Part shown: positions 10,998 to 21,238 of the stretch, in pieces
Numbering within the stretch: the stretch's first letter is position 1
Layout: every line of letters begins with the position of its first letter
Origin: Nostoc sp. UHCC 0302
GTDB lineage: Bacteria; Cyanobacteriota; Cyanobacteriia; Cyanobacteriales; Nostocaceae
Assembly (NCBI RefSeq): GCF_038096175.1
Contig: NZ_CP151099.1
Coordinates: 2,501 to 66,500, forward strand
Direction: 5' to 3'
DNA length: 64,000 nt
Notes under the pieces: generated by a model
Seen by the model: only the letters and a program-made list of their open reading frames with translations
Database searches by the model: none
What the model was told of the DNA's origin: nothing
Position numbers and translations under genes: made by a program

Positions 10998-11533
10998 AAG
11001 AAAGTTCTGAGTTCTAAGTCCTGAGTGAGCAGATAGATACTAAGTCCTGAGCCTTAAATAATTTCCAAAAAGGTCTTCCCTTATTTTTGCAGAGCAGAGA
11101 CTTTCCCTGCCGCAAACTAAGCTTGTTTGCTTATCCTACAGGATGATTCGGTTATTGAATCTGTCTATGTGGATAAAACCTCCTTATTCTCGCAACAGTC
11201 TTGTCTTTTTCATAGAATAGCGCGGTACTGCAACAACCTGGAGTGAAAGATAGGCCAAACTTGTCTTCCACTTCAATAATTAGCGGGGGAAATAAAGGAT
11301 AACTTGCCCAATAAAGCGTTGATTAGTAAGTTTTAGCTTCATTGCTAATTTATTCATTAATTACTTGCTCAAACTGACAGTTAATTGTGATGTTTTGTTT
11401 CATCTGCTCGAACCTTGAGCGTTAGCTAAAACCTAAACAACACTCGGCTAAGCAAAATCTCAATCAGAAAAATTACTTTTACAGCATTATGATCAGCATT
11501 ACTTGATACTTGTAATACCTAGTGTGAGTTTCT
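10998..11533. other. Non-coding stretch between divergent genes
   Basis: No gene found. Near 11016-11050 the phrase TAAGTCCTGAG occurs twice within 40 bases, a small direct repeat next to the kinase start. The remainder is AT-rich and should hold the divergent promoters of the kinase and the glycosyltransferase-like gene. Confidence 0.5.
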
Positions 11534-12889
11534 ATGAATGATTTATCCTCAAATTCTCAGATGCAAACTACAAGTGCTCGTTTGCAGTTACTTGTTTTAA
11601 GCAATGGTCATGGGGAAGATGAAATTGCAGTTCGGATTTTGCAGGAACTTCTGCAACAAGCAAATCCCCCAGATATCTTTGCTTTGCCTCTAGTCGGTGA
11701 AGGACGTGCTTACCAAAAGTTAAATATTCCACTCATCGGTTCAGTACAGGCTATGCCTTCAGGTGGCTTTATCTATATGGATGGACGCCAACTGATGCGA
11801 GATGTGCGCGGTGGATTGCTACAACTCACGCTCACCCAAATTCAAGCTGTACGCCGTTGGGTGAGCTCTCAAAAAAAATTAGGTAACAAGAAAGCGGTTT
11901 TAGCTGTAGGAGATATTGTGCCGCTGTTGTTTGCAACTTTTAGCGGTGCTAATTATGCTTTTGTCGGTACTGCCAAATCCGAATATTACGTACGCGATGA
12001 AGTAGGATTATTACCACGGAAATCAAAAGCTGCTCGTTGGGAAAACTTTTCTGGCTCAGTTTATCATCCTTGGGAACGTTGGTTGATGAGTTGTCGCCGT
12101 TGTCGGGCGGTGTTTCCTAGAGATACCCTGACGACCGAAATATTAAAACAATGGTCAATCCCTGCTTTTGATTTAGGTAATCCGATGATGGATGGTTTAG
12201 AACCATCGATTTCATCAGCAAAATTTTATAGTCCTGATATACAACAGCAAGAGAAAGTTCGACCTTTAGTAGTAACTCTTCTACCTGGTTCTCGTTCGCC
12301 AGAAGCATATGCTAACTGGGAGAAAATTATGATTGCGGTATCTGCGTTGATAACTAGTTTGGACGAGCAAGATTTAGTTTTTTATACTTCTGGTAATGTA
12401 GTGTTTCTAGGTGCGATCGCATCTGCTTTAGACTACAACATTTTATCTCAAAGTCTACAGTTTCATGGCTGGCAACCAAAATCGGCAGTTCCTATCCAAC
12501 TTGCCGATCCAAATATATTGACATTTCAACAAAAAAATGCTTACTTACTAATTACACAAAAAGCCTATAACGATTGCTTGCATTTGGGAGACTTAGCGAT
12601 CGCAATGGCTGGCACAGCCACAGAACAATTCGTTGGTTTGGGTAAACCTGCGATCGCTATTGTCGGTAATGGGCCCCAATATAACGCTACCTTTGCTGAA
12701 GCTCAAAGTCGTCTTTTGGGAACATCATTAATTTTAATTGACCAACCAGAAAAAGCTGCCAAAATTGTACAATCCTTACTCAGAAATCCCGACAGCTTAC
12801 AACTCATTGCCGAGAATGGGATACGGCGGATGGGAAAATCGGGAGCAGCACAACGCATTGCCAATTGTTTGCGAAAACAATTTGGGTGA
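11534..12889 (+). CDS. Lipid-A-disaccharide synthase-related protein (cyanobacterial family)
   Basis: A 451-residue protein resembling LpxB-type glycosyltransferases but belonging to a separate cyanobacterial and plant-plastid group (TIGR03492-like). The N-terminus carries LLVLSNGHGEDEIA, which resembles the start of the LpxB/MurG GT-B fold, and the C-terminal half has AMAGTATEQFVGLGKPAIAI, like the sugar-nucleotide side of such enzymes. Its reaction is not established and it should not be equated with LpxB. It is a single gene followed by a hairpin at 12905-12927. Confidence 0.8.
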   Translation: MNDLSSNSQMQTTSARLQLLVLSNGHGEDEIAVRILQELLQQANPPDIFALPLVGEGRAYQKLNIPLIGSVQAMPSGGFIYMDGRQLMRDVRGGLLQLTLTQIQAVRRWVSSQKKLGNKKAVLAVGDIVPLLFATFSGANYAFVGTAKSEYYVRDEVGLLPRKSKAARWENFSGSVYHPWERWLMSCRRCRAVFPRDTLTTEILKQWSIPAFDLGNPMMDGLEPSISSAKFYSPDIQQQEKVRPLVVTLLPGSRSPEAYANWEKIMIAVSALITSLDEQDLVFYTSGNVVFLGAIASALDYNILSQSLQFHGWQPKSAVPIQLADPNILTFQQKNAYLLITQKAYNDCLHLGDLAIAMAGTATEQFVGLGKPAIAIVGNGPQYNATFAEAQSRLLGTSLILIDQPEKAAKIVQSLLRNPDSLQLIAENGIRRMGKSGAAQRIANCLRKQFG

Positions 12890-12904
12890 ACATAGTTTTT
12901 ATAC

Positions 12905-12927
12905 TCCCACTGTGAGCAACAGTGGGA
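12905..12927 (+). terminator. Hairpin terminator after the LpxB-related gene
   Basis: TCCCACTG pairs with CAGTGGGA across a 7-base loop, 15 bases after the stop codon. The downstream tract TTGTTAG is only moderately T-rich. Confidence 0.55.
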
Positions 12928-13011
12928 TTGTTAGTACCAAGCGCTAAAATTTTCTTGTTGGATAATTAATTCCTAGAATTATCTATGAAGTTAATAAACT
13001 CCTTCGTTTTA

Positions 13012-13734
13012 TTAAGCTACTAACCCTGAGCGCAGCGCCCGAACAGCCGCTTGGGTGCGGTCATCCGCGCAGAGTTTATTTAGAATGTTGCGAACATGGG
13101 TCTTAACAGTACCAACAGTAATATAAAGTTTCTCGGCAATTTGCCCGTTGCTACATCCCGCTACAATCAACTCCAGAATTTCTAGTTCTCTTTGAGTTAA
13201 AGGATAAGTTTCTAGAACTTGCTCGTATTCAGTTGCTAGCGCTTCAATTTTTACAGTTTTTGGCTTATCAGACGGTTGACTGTCTCCTGGCAAACCTTGC
13301 CGCATTTTCTGTAAAACTACATTAGCAATTGCTGGATCGATCCAGGAATTTCCACCGTGAGTTGCTTGTATTGCCTCGGTTAATTTACTGATGCTTGTTT
13401 CTTTCATGTAATAAGAGTCTGCGCCTGCTGCAAAGGCAGCAAGTACTGCATCCTCTGTATGATCCATCGTCAAGATCAGAATCTTGGTCGTTGATTGATT
13501 ATTTTCAGCTTGATAACGCTTAAACTTCCGGGTGAGTTCAATGCCATCCATATCAGGTAAGCCAATATCTACAACAGCTACATCCGGCTTAGCTGTTTCC
13601 AAAAGTTTTAGTCCTTGGGTGGCATTTGCTGCTTCACCAATCACCCTTAATCCACTGTGAGACTGTAATGCAGCTCGTAGTCCCATTCTTGTTAAGTCAT
13701 GATCTTCAATTAAAAGAATGCTAATCTCATTCAT
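13012..13734 (-). CDS. NarL/FixJ-type response regulator
   Basis: A 240-residue two-domain regulator. The receiver domain (1-125) has acidic residues E10, D11, the phosphorylation site D56 (VVDIGLPDMDG) and a conserved K near YYMKE. The C-terminal LuxR-type helix-turn-helix (about 175-235) contains LTQRELEILELI and GTVKTHVRNILNKL. It should bind DNA when phosphorylated. The ATG at 13734 matches the usual start of the receiver fold. The longer frame to 13815 adds 27 residues without similarity. No kinase is adjacent on the same strand. The receiver-kinases beginning at 14974 are the nearest possible partners, but the pairing is unproven. Confidence 0.88.
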   Translation of the reverse strand: MNEISILLIEDHDLTRMGLRAALQSHSGLRVIGEAANATQGLKLLETAKPDVAVVDIGLPDMDGIELTRKFKRYQAENNQSTTKILILTMDHTEDAVLAAFAAGADSYYMKETSISKLTEAIQATHGGNSWIDPAIANVVLQKMRQGLPGDSQPSDKPKTVKIEALATEYEQVLETYPLTQRELEILELIVAGCSNGQIAEKLYITVGTVKTHVRNILNKLCADDRTQAAVRALRSGLVA

Positions 13735-14973
13735 TGCTACACTCACTCTTACGCTGTTTGCATCTACCAAAGTATGACCCTTTGTAAGCGCTATCTGTAT
13801 ATTTTCCCAAACCAAAGATAGATGATATCTCTACCAGCTTGCATCCATCGCTAGAAATAATCACCCTACCCTCTTTTACTATTTAGATATAGGCATAAAT
13901 CTAGCCGGAGATATATGGATAGTTGTACAAAAAGTATGAAATATTGAGACGAATGCTAAATTACCGGATTTTGTAAAGAATTTAGCGATTAACTGCCATG
14001 TTTCATTTGTTATTTCCCATTATCTCATACGAAGCTTTGAAAAAAACTAACGAAAATGGACAAATTAGCACAAGGTGAATTTACTTGGCAAGAAAGTAAT
14101 TAGCACTTTCAAGCAAGTTTTAAGTTGACCTTAAATTTATCGGATTCATGAAGTCAACTGACATACGTAAAAAAGAAGCAGATTTAGAGCTATACGGCAA
14201 AGCTACTGTTTCCAAGGACAAATATTGACTGACTGCTGGTAATCATCAAAGTATTTGTCATCTTACAACCCTGGGAACTCCCGTTCACAACAAAAATGAG
14301 GTGATTAATTTAGCGATCGCCAAGAAAACTGTTCAGACATGGAGGTACATCACTTTAGATTCACAAGTAAACAGACGTAGTCCTTTTGATTTACTTGACC
14401 TATCAATCTAATGAGTAAAACTGCTCAAGCTTATGGTACATGATGTTAGTATGCAACTCTCACTAATGACTGAGGACGGGCGCTTACTCACTCATTTACA
14501 ATTGTTTTGAAGCTCAATGAAGTGTTTTATTTTACTTTATATCAGATTCGTCTGCTTTAACGGATAAAACATTTTTAGTTTGTTATTGTTTATTTTTTTT
14601 GAGCCACCGATGATTCACTATGGCAGTTAGGTACTAACAAGGCTTTTAGTGTCTATGCTCTAGTTAATTAACTAGGCTGAAAATAAAATTGACTAGATTC
14701 TACTCAATCAATACTGGAAATAGTGGCTATATTCTTGTGAGGCGGTGGAAGTCTACAACTTCAATGTTGCTAAATACATTTATAAAGCCTATGACTCTCA
14801 CAACTTTGCCTAAATACTGGTAACCCTGAACAAGGATTGGCTCTAGCGTGAAATACCTTAGTCAAACAAGTAACAGATTTTAGATACCAAAAAATATTAA
14901 ATTATTTAATTGGATAATTTAAAAAGACAAATGTTATACATCAACCTATGTTTGGCAGCGAAAATAAAAACCG
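13735..14973. other. Long non-coding stretch (1.2 kb) inside the signalling region
   Basis: No convincing gene on either strand. Short frames exist, for example a 26-codon one at 14148-14228 and an open stretch near 14230-14411 without a good start, but neither has a ribosome-binding site or a recognisable family. The stretch is AT-rich with a HIP1 site near 14313. It could hold regulatory sequence, an unrecognised RNA or the remains of a lost gene. Confidence 0.45.
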
Positions 14974-16308
14974 ATGGAAGAAACGCTGAGAATTTTGGTT
15001 GTAGACGATGACGAAGTAGACCGCATGACTGTGCGTCAGATGCTGACTAATGCAGGCGTTCAGATGCAACTGTCTGAGGTAATTAATGGTAATGATGCAA
15101 TATTTGCCTTTAAAAATACTTCCTATGACTGCGTTTTACTCGACTATCGCTTACCAGATTGGGATGGACTAACCCTGATTCAACAGCTATGTTCTTCGGA
15201 TATTAAAGTGCCTATAGTAGTCCTGACGGATCAAGCAGATGAACATATTGCTGTCGAGTTGATAAAAGCTGGCGCTACAGAACATCTTTCCAAATCCAAA
15301 GTATCCTCAGAAACATTAGCGCTGGTTTTGCGAAGTGCGATTCGGGTTCATAGCGCTCAAATGCAAGTAGCTTTAGCAAAACAACAGCTGAGAGAAAGCC
15401 ACGAAAAAATCATTCGTAAAAACCAAGAACTAGAAAGTCAACGCCAACAAATTCAATTGCAAAACTTAAAACTCTTAGAAGCATCGCGGTTAAAATCACA
15501 GTTTCTGGCAACCATGTCCCACGAACTGAGAACTCCGATGAATGCGATAATTGGTTTTTCGCAAATTTTATTGCGTCCTAAGTTCGGTCAATTGACACAT
15601 CAGCAAAAAGATATGATAGAGCGGATTTTCAACAATGGGAAGCATTTGCTGATGCTGTTGAATGAAGTACTCGATTTTTCCAAACTGGAGGCAGGAAGAT
15701 TAGAATTAAAAGCAGAAATATTTGATGTATTAAAGGTGATAAATGCTACTGTTGCCGAAATGCGTTCTTTAGCTGAGGCAAAAAATTTAGCATTGCTAGT
15801 TCAAACTGACTTGCAAAACCCTTTAGTATTTAATGACCCAGTTCGTGTCAAACAGATTTTAGTTAATTTGCTATCCAATGCAATTAAGTTCACAGAATCT
15901 GGTAGTATTTGGGTTGAGATTAGAGAACTCCCTACAAATCGAGTTGCAATTGCAGTTCGAGATACAGGGATTGGTATATCTCCTAAAGATTTTACACGCA
16001 TTTTTGAAGCGTTCCGGCAAGCCGATCAGAGTATCACTCGTAAATATCCTGGCACAGGTTTGGGTTTAGCAATTATAGATTCGCTGGTACGAATGATGCA
16101 GGGTAAAATATTTCTTGAAAGTCAATTGGGGGCTGGTTCAATATTTAAAATTGAGTTGCCACGTCAAGTTACATTACCGAATGCAGCCGGAGCATCTCCG
16201 GCTTTAAACTTGGATAGCAATGAGATTCTTTATTCAGCTCAAAACCCTCATCAGTCGCCTTCTCAATTCAGCAAAGCATCAATGGGATATCCGAATCTCA
16301 AACTATAA
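14974..16308 (+). CDS. Response regulator-histidine kinase hybrid (REC-coiled coil-HisKA-HATPase)
   Basis: A 444-residue cytoplasmic protein. The receiver domain (1-125) has D11-D13 and the phosphorylation site D57 (LLDYRLPDWDG). A coiled coil (about 128-172) leads into the HisKA dimer domain with H183 in SHELRTP. The HATPase domain (about 245-400) has N-box NLLSNAIKF, DTGIGI and GTGLGLA. It has no membrane segment or input domain other than REC, so it probably takes phosphate from another kinase. The tail after about 405 is Ser/Asn-rich. It is followed after 36 bases by a second receiver-kinase (16345), so the two are probably one transcription unit. Confidence 0.92.
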   Translation: MEETLRILVVDDDEVDRMTVRQMLTNAGVQMQLSEVINGNDAIFAFKNTSYDCVLLDYRLPDWDGLTLIQQLCSSDIKVPIVVLTDQADEHIAVELIKAGATEHLSKSKVSSETLALVLRSAIRVHSAQMQVALAKQQLRESHEKIIRKNQELESQRQQIQLQNLKLLEASRLKSQFLATMSHELRTPMNAIIGFSQILLRPKFGQLTHQQKDMIERIFNNGKHLLMLLNEVLDFSKLEAGRLELKAEIFDVLKVINATVAEMRSLAEAKNLALLVQTDLQNPLVFNDPVRVKQILVNLLSNAIKFTESGSIWVEIRELPTNRVAIAVRDTGIGISPKDFTRIFEAFRQADQSITRKYPGTGLGLAIIDSLVRMMQGKIFLESQLGAGSIFKIELPRQVTLPNAAGASPALNLDSNEILYSAQNPHQSPSQFSKASMGYPNLKL

Positions 16309-16344
16309 ATTACTTTCGAAAGAGTTGTTAAAAGTTAATAAATC

Positions 16345-17469
16345 ATGTCTGTTCTTGAAAATCCTAAAATTGATCGCATACTCGCAGTTGATGACACTCG
16401 CGATAATCTCATTTTGGTTCAAGCAATTTTAGAGAGTGAAGGATATGAAATTGATTTAGTTGCAGATGGAATAACTGCCTTGCAGCACGTTGAACAATCT
16501 CCACCCGATCTGATTTTGCTAGATGTAATGATGCCAGGAATGGACGGTTATGAAGTAACACGTCGCATTCGAAGTAACCGTGCGCTTTCTTATATTCCAA
16601 TTTTGCTGATTACTGCTTTTCACGAATCTAGTGTTGTGGAAGGCTTAGATGCTGGTGCTGATGATTTCATTCGCAAACCGTTTGATACTGATGAATTACT
16701 AGCAAGAGTCCGATCGCTATTACGCCTCAAGCACAGTCTTGACGAACAGCGAAAAATGGCACGCCAAAGGGAAGACTTTGTTTCGCGTCTGACTCATGAT
16801 TTGCGAACTCCCCTAGTTGCTGCTGATCGAATGCTGAATTTGTTTGATATGGAAATCTACTGCAAGATTTCGCCAGAAATGAAACAGGCGATCGCAGTCA
16901 TGATTCGCAGTAACCAAAATTTGATGCAAATGGTTAATACTCTGCTAGAAGTTTATCGCTTTGAAGCAGGCAAAAAAACCTTGAATTATGAAAGTTGTAA
17001 TCTGCAAGAAATAGCCCAAGAAGTCGTCAGCGAACTTAATCTTCTTGCTACTGAAAAAGGTTTGATTTTGAAATTAGACACTCATGAACTAGATCCATCG
17101 AGTAAGAACGCTGGGATAGTCATGGGTGATAGCTTAGAACTGCGGCGAGTACTAAACAACTTGATTGCAAATGCTATTAAATTTACAGATACAGGAAGCA
17201 TAACAATCCGCATTTTTGAAACATCAACTACTCCTGAGCTTCAAGATTGGGTAACAATTGAGGTAGAAGATACAGGATATGGGATTGCACCAGAAGACCA
17301 AGCAACAATTTTTGAGCGCTTTCGCCAAGGTAGAAATAAACGCTCAGGTAGTGGCTTAGGGCTACATCTATCTAGTCGAATTGTCGAAGCACACGAGGGA
17401 AAAATCGAGGTTGTTTCTGAACAAGGTAAAGGTAGTATTTTTACTGTAAAACTACCTAAAAATATTTAA
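16345..17469 (+). CDS. Response regulator-histidine kinase hybrid, second of a pair
   Basis: A 374-residue cytoplasmic protein with the same layout as its upstream neighbour. The receiver domain (1-128) has phosphorylation site D60 (LLDVMMPGMDGYE) and the K in IRKPFD. HisKA has H151 in THDLRTP, and the HATPase domain has NNLIANAIKF, DTGYGI and GSGLGLHL. Sequence identity with the neighbour is modest, so this is an old rather than recent duplication. Tandem REC-kinases with no sensor domain suggest a phosphorelay or a branched circuit. The convergent receiver protein at 17590 could be its output or sink (inference). Confidence 0.92.
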   Translation: MSVLENPKIDRILAVDDTRDNLILVQAILESEGYEIDLVADGITALQHVEQSPPDLILLDVMMPGMDGYEVTRRIRSNRALSYIPILLITAFHESSVVEGLDAGADDFIRKPFDTDELLARVRSLLRLKHSLDEQRKMARQREDFVSRLTHDLRTPLVAADRMLNLFDMEIYCKISPEMKQAIAVMIRSNQNLMQMVNTLLEVYRFEAGKKTLNYESCNLQEIAQEVVSELNLLATEKGLILKLDTHELDPSSKNAGIVMGDSLELRRVLNNLIANAIKFTDTGSITIRIFETSTTPELQDWVTIEVEDTGYGIAPEDQATIFERFRQGRNKRSGSGLGLHLSSRIVEAHEGKIEVVSEQGKGSIFTVKLPKNI

Positions 17470-17589
17470 GTTAATCCTTTTCCAAGTAAGCTTGCCTTTA
17501 TTTATATTTGCATTCAGTCAATAGTTTAGGATGCTTGGATGAGTATGTATTTGGATTTTTGAGTTTTAAATTGTTTAACCGGAATCGAG

Positions 17590-18045
17590 TTATTCCTGAC
17601 ATAACTCAACGGTTGATTTAAGCTCGAATTTACCACAAAGCGCACGTCGAATAATAGCCTCTAAATCCTCAATCATGTATGGTTTGCTAATATAATCATC
17701 AAACCCCGCCTGAAGAATACGATTTCTATCCTCCCTGCTAGCTAAAGCTGTAACTGCAATCACTGGGATTTTGCAAGTTAGGGGTTCTTGCTTTAAATGA
17801 CGGACAACATCGATACCACTGAGACCTGGTAATAAAATATCTAACATAATCAAGTCTGGCTGATACTCTTTAGCTACCAGTACAGTTGTGGAACAGTCTA
17901 TTTGACAAATGAATCGACAGCCAAGTGACTCCAAAGCATAGCTAATCAGCAGGAGACTATCATCATGATCTTCTACAGCCATAATTAAAGGCTGCTGAAA
18001 GCTTTGCTTCTTCTCGTCACTCATGAATGAATGTGCCAGATACAT
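17590..18045 (-). CDS. Single-domain response regulator (CheY-like)
   Basis: A 151-residue protein made only of a receiver domain. Acidic residues E25-D26, phosphorylation site D69 (MLDILLPGLSG), a conserved T/A site (AVTALA) and K in ISKPY are present. It has no output domain, so it probably acts by protein contact or as a phosphate shuttle. The start has GGAGAAG five bases upstream. It faces the two receiver-kinases head-on with 120 bases between the stops. Confidence 0.9.
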   Translation of the reverse strand: MYLAHSFMSDEKKQSFQQPLIMAVEDHDDSLLLISYALESLGCRFICQIDCSTTVLVAKEYQPDLIMLDILLPGLSGIDVVRHLKQEPLTCKIPVIAVTALASREDRNRILQAGFDDYISKPYMIEDLEAIIRRALCGKFELKSTVELCQE

Positions 18046-19728
18046 CTCTTCTCCAGAAGATTTTATTGAAATTCATAGCCATTCTTACAGAACAAATAAG
18101 GCATCCTGTAACGAATTAAATAGCCCTCATGCAAAATTAACTCGTGTTTGGCTTTTGTTCAATTAATAATTCTTGCCCATACTAACAGGGCTAAGGCAAG
18201 AAAATCTTTGAATGATGGGTTTAGCAGGTACTTTTTGATTATATGCAAAATTACAGAATATTTTATCAAGAACTTTATAATAACTTTATCTATAATAATG
18301 AAATGTTTATTTATTGTAATGCTTATAGTAAAGTGTATCTTTATAGGAGTTAAAGATACAAAGTAGTAAGTGTTGTAAACTAAATACTGTTAGATTGCAT
18401 ACCAATTTCTGTTGAGTAGTAACTCAGCTATCCAAGTAATATTAATGAGTTGAGTAAAAGCGATTAAATGCGTTTTTAGAACTCATAAAACTCATGTACA
18501 GCTTGGAAAATAGGATTAAAGAGAAGCGTTTTATAATAAGTTATTACTTTCTTAAGCGTATGCTAATGAGCAAAAACATAGTCTTTACTTACAAAGCACT
18601 TTTTCAGTATAACGTATAGCAATTGCCAGGCACATAAAATAAACTCCATCCACGCTGTCGCACACCCTCCCCTTGGTAAGGCTACCCATTGCCGGATCTT
18701 TCTTAACTATTTGTGAGAGTATTGACTCATGTTTTTATAACCATGATTCATTGGTTATTTATTCTCAATAAAAACGCAGTTTTAACGAGGACATAATAAT
18801 AGCTTAAAACTTCTTTTAACCTAGTTAATATTGCTAAAGGTTTGCAGGTGAAGAAGTTGTCCTTTTACAGAAACCGATATTACGGTGTACAAGATATCAA
18901 ATATAGCTTGAATAATGACAAGATTGGAATTGCTATATTGGCTATGCGTCCCGGCAGCTATTTTCCCAATTCTAGGAATTTTGCGGCTTTTGCGAGGAAT
19001 ATGATTTACCGAGATATCGGTGCTTTATGTTGATGCTTACACTGGGACGCAGTGTCTCAATTCAATAATGCCAATAGTCTAGTCAGTCACAATTGTATTA
19101 TGGAAGGCGTTGTTGTGTAACCAGTGATTGAGAAAACGCATCCAGAAATAGGTAGATCGCTTAAAGTTGATTAGCGATCGCTATCTGCTCTGTAAGGATG
19201 GAACTGAACTCCATTATATTCAACTTAGTTAAGGTGGCAACACCTTAACTAAGCTTCTTAAACCGACATAAAGTAGAACAAGTAAGCAGCAGCTAATTGC
19301 CAAAATAGGTGATTTTATTAACTCTTAAGCTAATTTATGAGTTTATATATTATTTTTTCTGCAATTTAGGGTGAAACTGTTGCTGTTGTATAGTTTTTGG
19401 GAACTATAGGTTTGTCAAACTTGAGTTTCTCACTCACTTTACCTGCAAAATCAAAGTTTTAATGTGAGGGGTTAAACCCCTTACAAACTTACCAGGAGTA
19501 TCTTGATAATCGCCTAGCATGAATTAGATGAAACTTCTTAGTCATCTTCTAAGCTCTTTTGTAAGAGTAATATCAAAATCGTTTATATTACACCCTTGAT
19601 TTTCTAGTCCGTGTTTACTAAAAGTATTTCTATAGGATATTTTAACGAAAATTCGTATAACTCAAGAAAAATTTTTCAGCTAACAACAGTAAAAAATTAA
19701 TTTAGAAGTATGATTCCAAGGAATAAAT
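18046..19728. other. Long non-coding stretch (1.7 kb) inside the signalling region
   Basis: No supported gene. Open frames at 18148-18366 (72 codons) and 18842-19033 (63 codons, TTG start) lack ribosome-binding sites and family likeness. Structure seen: a perfect 13-bp hairpin at 19224-19253, shorter hairpins near 19039-19055 (ACACTG/CAGTGT) and 19467-19481 (AGGGG/CCCCT), and a HIP1 site near 19172. A CCCTCCCCTTGG block near 18665 resembles dispersed Nostoc repeats. Its length is unusual compared with the gaps around it. Confidence 0.45.
19224..19253. repeat. Perfect 13-bp inverted repeat with 4-base loop
   Basis: CTTAGTTAAGGTG pairs exactly with CACCTTAACTAAG around GCAA, a stable tetraloop-like sequence. 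It lies 476 bases before the next gene. No T tract follows on the + strand. It could be an RNA hairpin, a terminator of an unseen transcript or a protein-binding palindrome. Confidence 0.6.
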
Positions 19729-21027
19729 ATGCATAGTATACAAGAAAATAATTTAATATTAGTTGTAGATGACACTAATACAAATTTAGAATATATTTCT
19801 CAAGAATTAACAGATGCTGGCTTTGCAATAGTTACTGCACTGAATGGCGAAAAAGCTCTCCAGCAGGTTCAAGATAGACTACCTGATTTGATTTTATTGG
19901 ATGTAATGATGCCGATACTAGATGGATTTACAACCTGTAAAATCTTAAAAGAGGATTTAGCAACTCGTGATATTCCAGTAATTTTCATGACTGCCAATTC
20001 TGACACAGATAGTAAGGTAAAAGGTCTAAGTCTAGGAGCAGTTGATTACATCACAAAACCCTTTCAAAAAGAAGAATTGTTAGCTAGGATTAATACCCAT
20101 CTTCAACTAAGAAACTTAACAAAAACTTTAGAAAAAAGAGTAGCAGAAAGAACAGCAGCTCTTTCTCAAGCATTGAAAGAACTACAGGAGTCTCAACTAC
20201 AACTTGTACAAAAAGAAAAAATGTCTGTTCTCGGTCAATTAGTGACAGGAGTTGCTCATGAAATTAATAATCCAGTTGGTTTCATTCGTGGAAATCTAAA
20301 TCATGCTTCAGGATATTTTCAAGACTTAATTAACTTAGTTGATCTATATCAAAAGTATTATCCTGAAACAGTTTCAGAAATTCAAGAAGAAATTAGCGCA
20401 GTTAATTTAGGGTATATACGTTACGATTTGCCTAACTTAATTTCTTCAATGCGAGAGGGTGTTCAGCGTATTCATCATATCAGTACTAGTTTGCGAATTT
20501 TTTCAAGGGGAGATAGCGATCGCAAAGTTTACTGTAATATACATGATGGGATTGATAGTACAATTATGATTCTCAAACACCGCATTAAAGCATCAGAGAA
20601 TCGACCTGAAATTCAAATATTTAAAGATTACGATAACTTACCAGAAATAGAATGCTTTAGTGGACAACTAAACCAAGTATTTATGAATTTGTTAGCTAAT
20701 GCAATTGATGCTTTAGAAGAGTCTAACATCGGACGTAGTTATTTTGAAATTGAATTTAGTCCCAATCAACTTTTAATTCAAACCAAGCTCAATGAAGATA
20801 AAAATTATGTTGTAATTCGCATTAAAGATAATGGAGTGGGAATGTCAGCAGATGTCCAAGCAAAAATATTTGACTATTTATTTACTACTAAACCTGTAGG
20901 TCAAGGTACAGGTTTAGGATTATCTATTGCTCGTCAAATTGTTGTCGATAAACATGGAGGAACTCTAGAGGTAAATTCGCTACCTGGAGAAGGTTCAGAG
21001 TTTATTATCAAGCTACCCGTTTCATAA
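19729..21027 (+). CDS. Response regulator-histidine kinase hybrid (REC-coiled coil-kinase)
   Basis: A 432-residue cytoplasmic protein. The receiver domain (1-125) has phosphorylation site D58 (LLDVMMPILDG) and K in ITKPF. A coiled coil (about 128-168) is followed by a kinase core of the HEINNP class with H177 (GVAHEINNPVGF), then the HATPase domain with NLLANAIDAL, DNGVGM and GTGLGLSIA. The last 270 residues are closely alike to the kinase at 22396, even at DNA level. It sits 211 bases before the FIST gene and may be transcribed with it. Confidence 0.92.
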   Translation: MHSIQENNLILVVDDTNTNLEYISQELTDAGFAIVTALNGEKALQQVQDRLPDLILLDVMMPILDGFTTCKILKEDLATRDIPVIFMTANSDTDSKVKGLSLGAVDYITKPFQKEELLARINTHLQLRNLTKTLEKRVAERTAALSQALKELQESQLQLVQKEKMSVLGQLVTGVAHEINNPVGFIRGNLNHASGYFQDLINLVDLYQKYYPETVSEIQEEISAVNLGYIRYDLPNLISSMREGVQRIHHISTSLRIFSRGDSDRKVYCNIHDGIDSTIMILKHRIKASENRPEIQIFKDYDNLPEIECFSGQLNQVFMNLLANAIDALEESNIGRSYFEIEFSPNQLLIQTKLNEDKNYVVIRIKDNGVGMSADVQAKIFDYLFTTKPVGQGTGLGLSIARQIVVDKHGGTLEVNSLPGEGSEFIIKLPVS

Positions 21028-21238
21028 ACATCACGGCTTTTTTAAAACTAAATACTATTTGTTAAAGCTAATGTTTTAAATTTTATCAATCAAACATTAC
21101 GTGTACTTAGTATATATTCCTATATCATTTTTAAATATTTAGTGAGTTTTGATATGAAGTTAGTACATAAGTAAATTTATTATCAGATTTAGGGAACTAT
21201 ATAACAGTAGGGGCATAATTCTCTAGATAGATAAATTT

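Noticed and set aside
14148-14228. 26-codon frame MKSTDIRKKEADLELY in the 1.2-kb gap
   Set aside because: No ribosome-binding site and no recognised family; could be chance.
14230-14411. Open stretch of about 60 codons with AIAKKTVQTWRYI that resembles a helix-turn-helix by eye
   Set aside because: No ATG, GTG or ribosome-binding site at its start, and the likeness is too weak to claim.
18148-18366. 72-codon frame rich in Ile and Phe
   Set aside because: AT-rich DNA gives such frames by chance; no ribosome-binding site and no pattern of a real membrane protein gene.
18842-19033. 63-codon frame with TTG start
   Set aside because: No ribosome-binding site, no family, and it sits in a gap with other non-coding structure.
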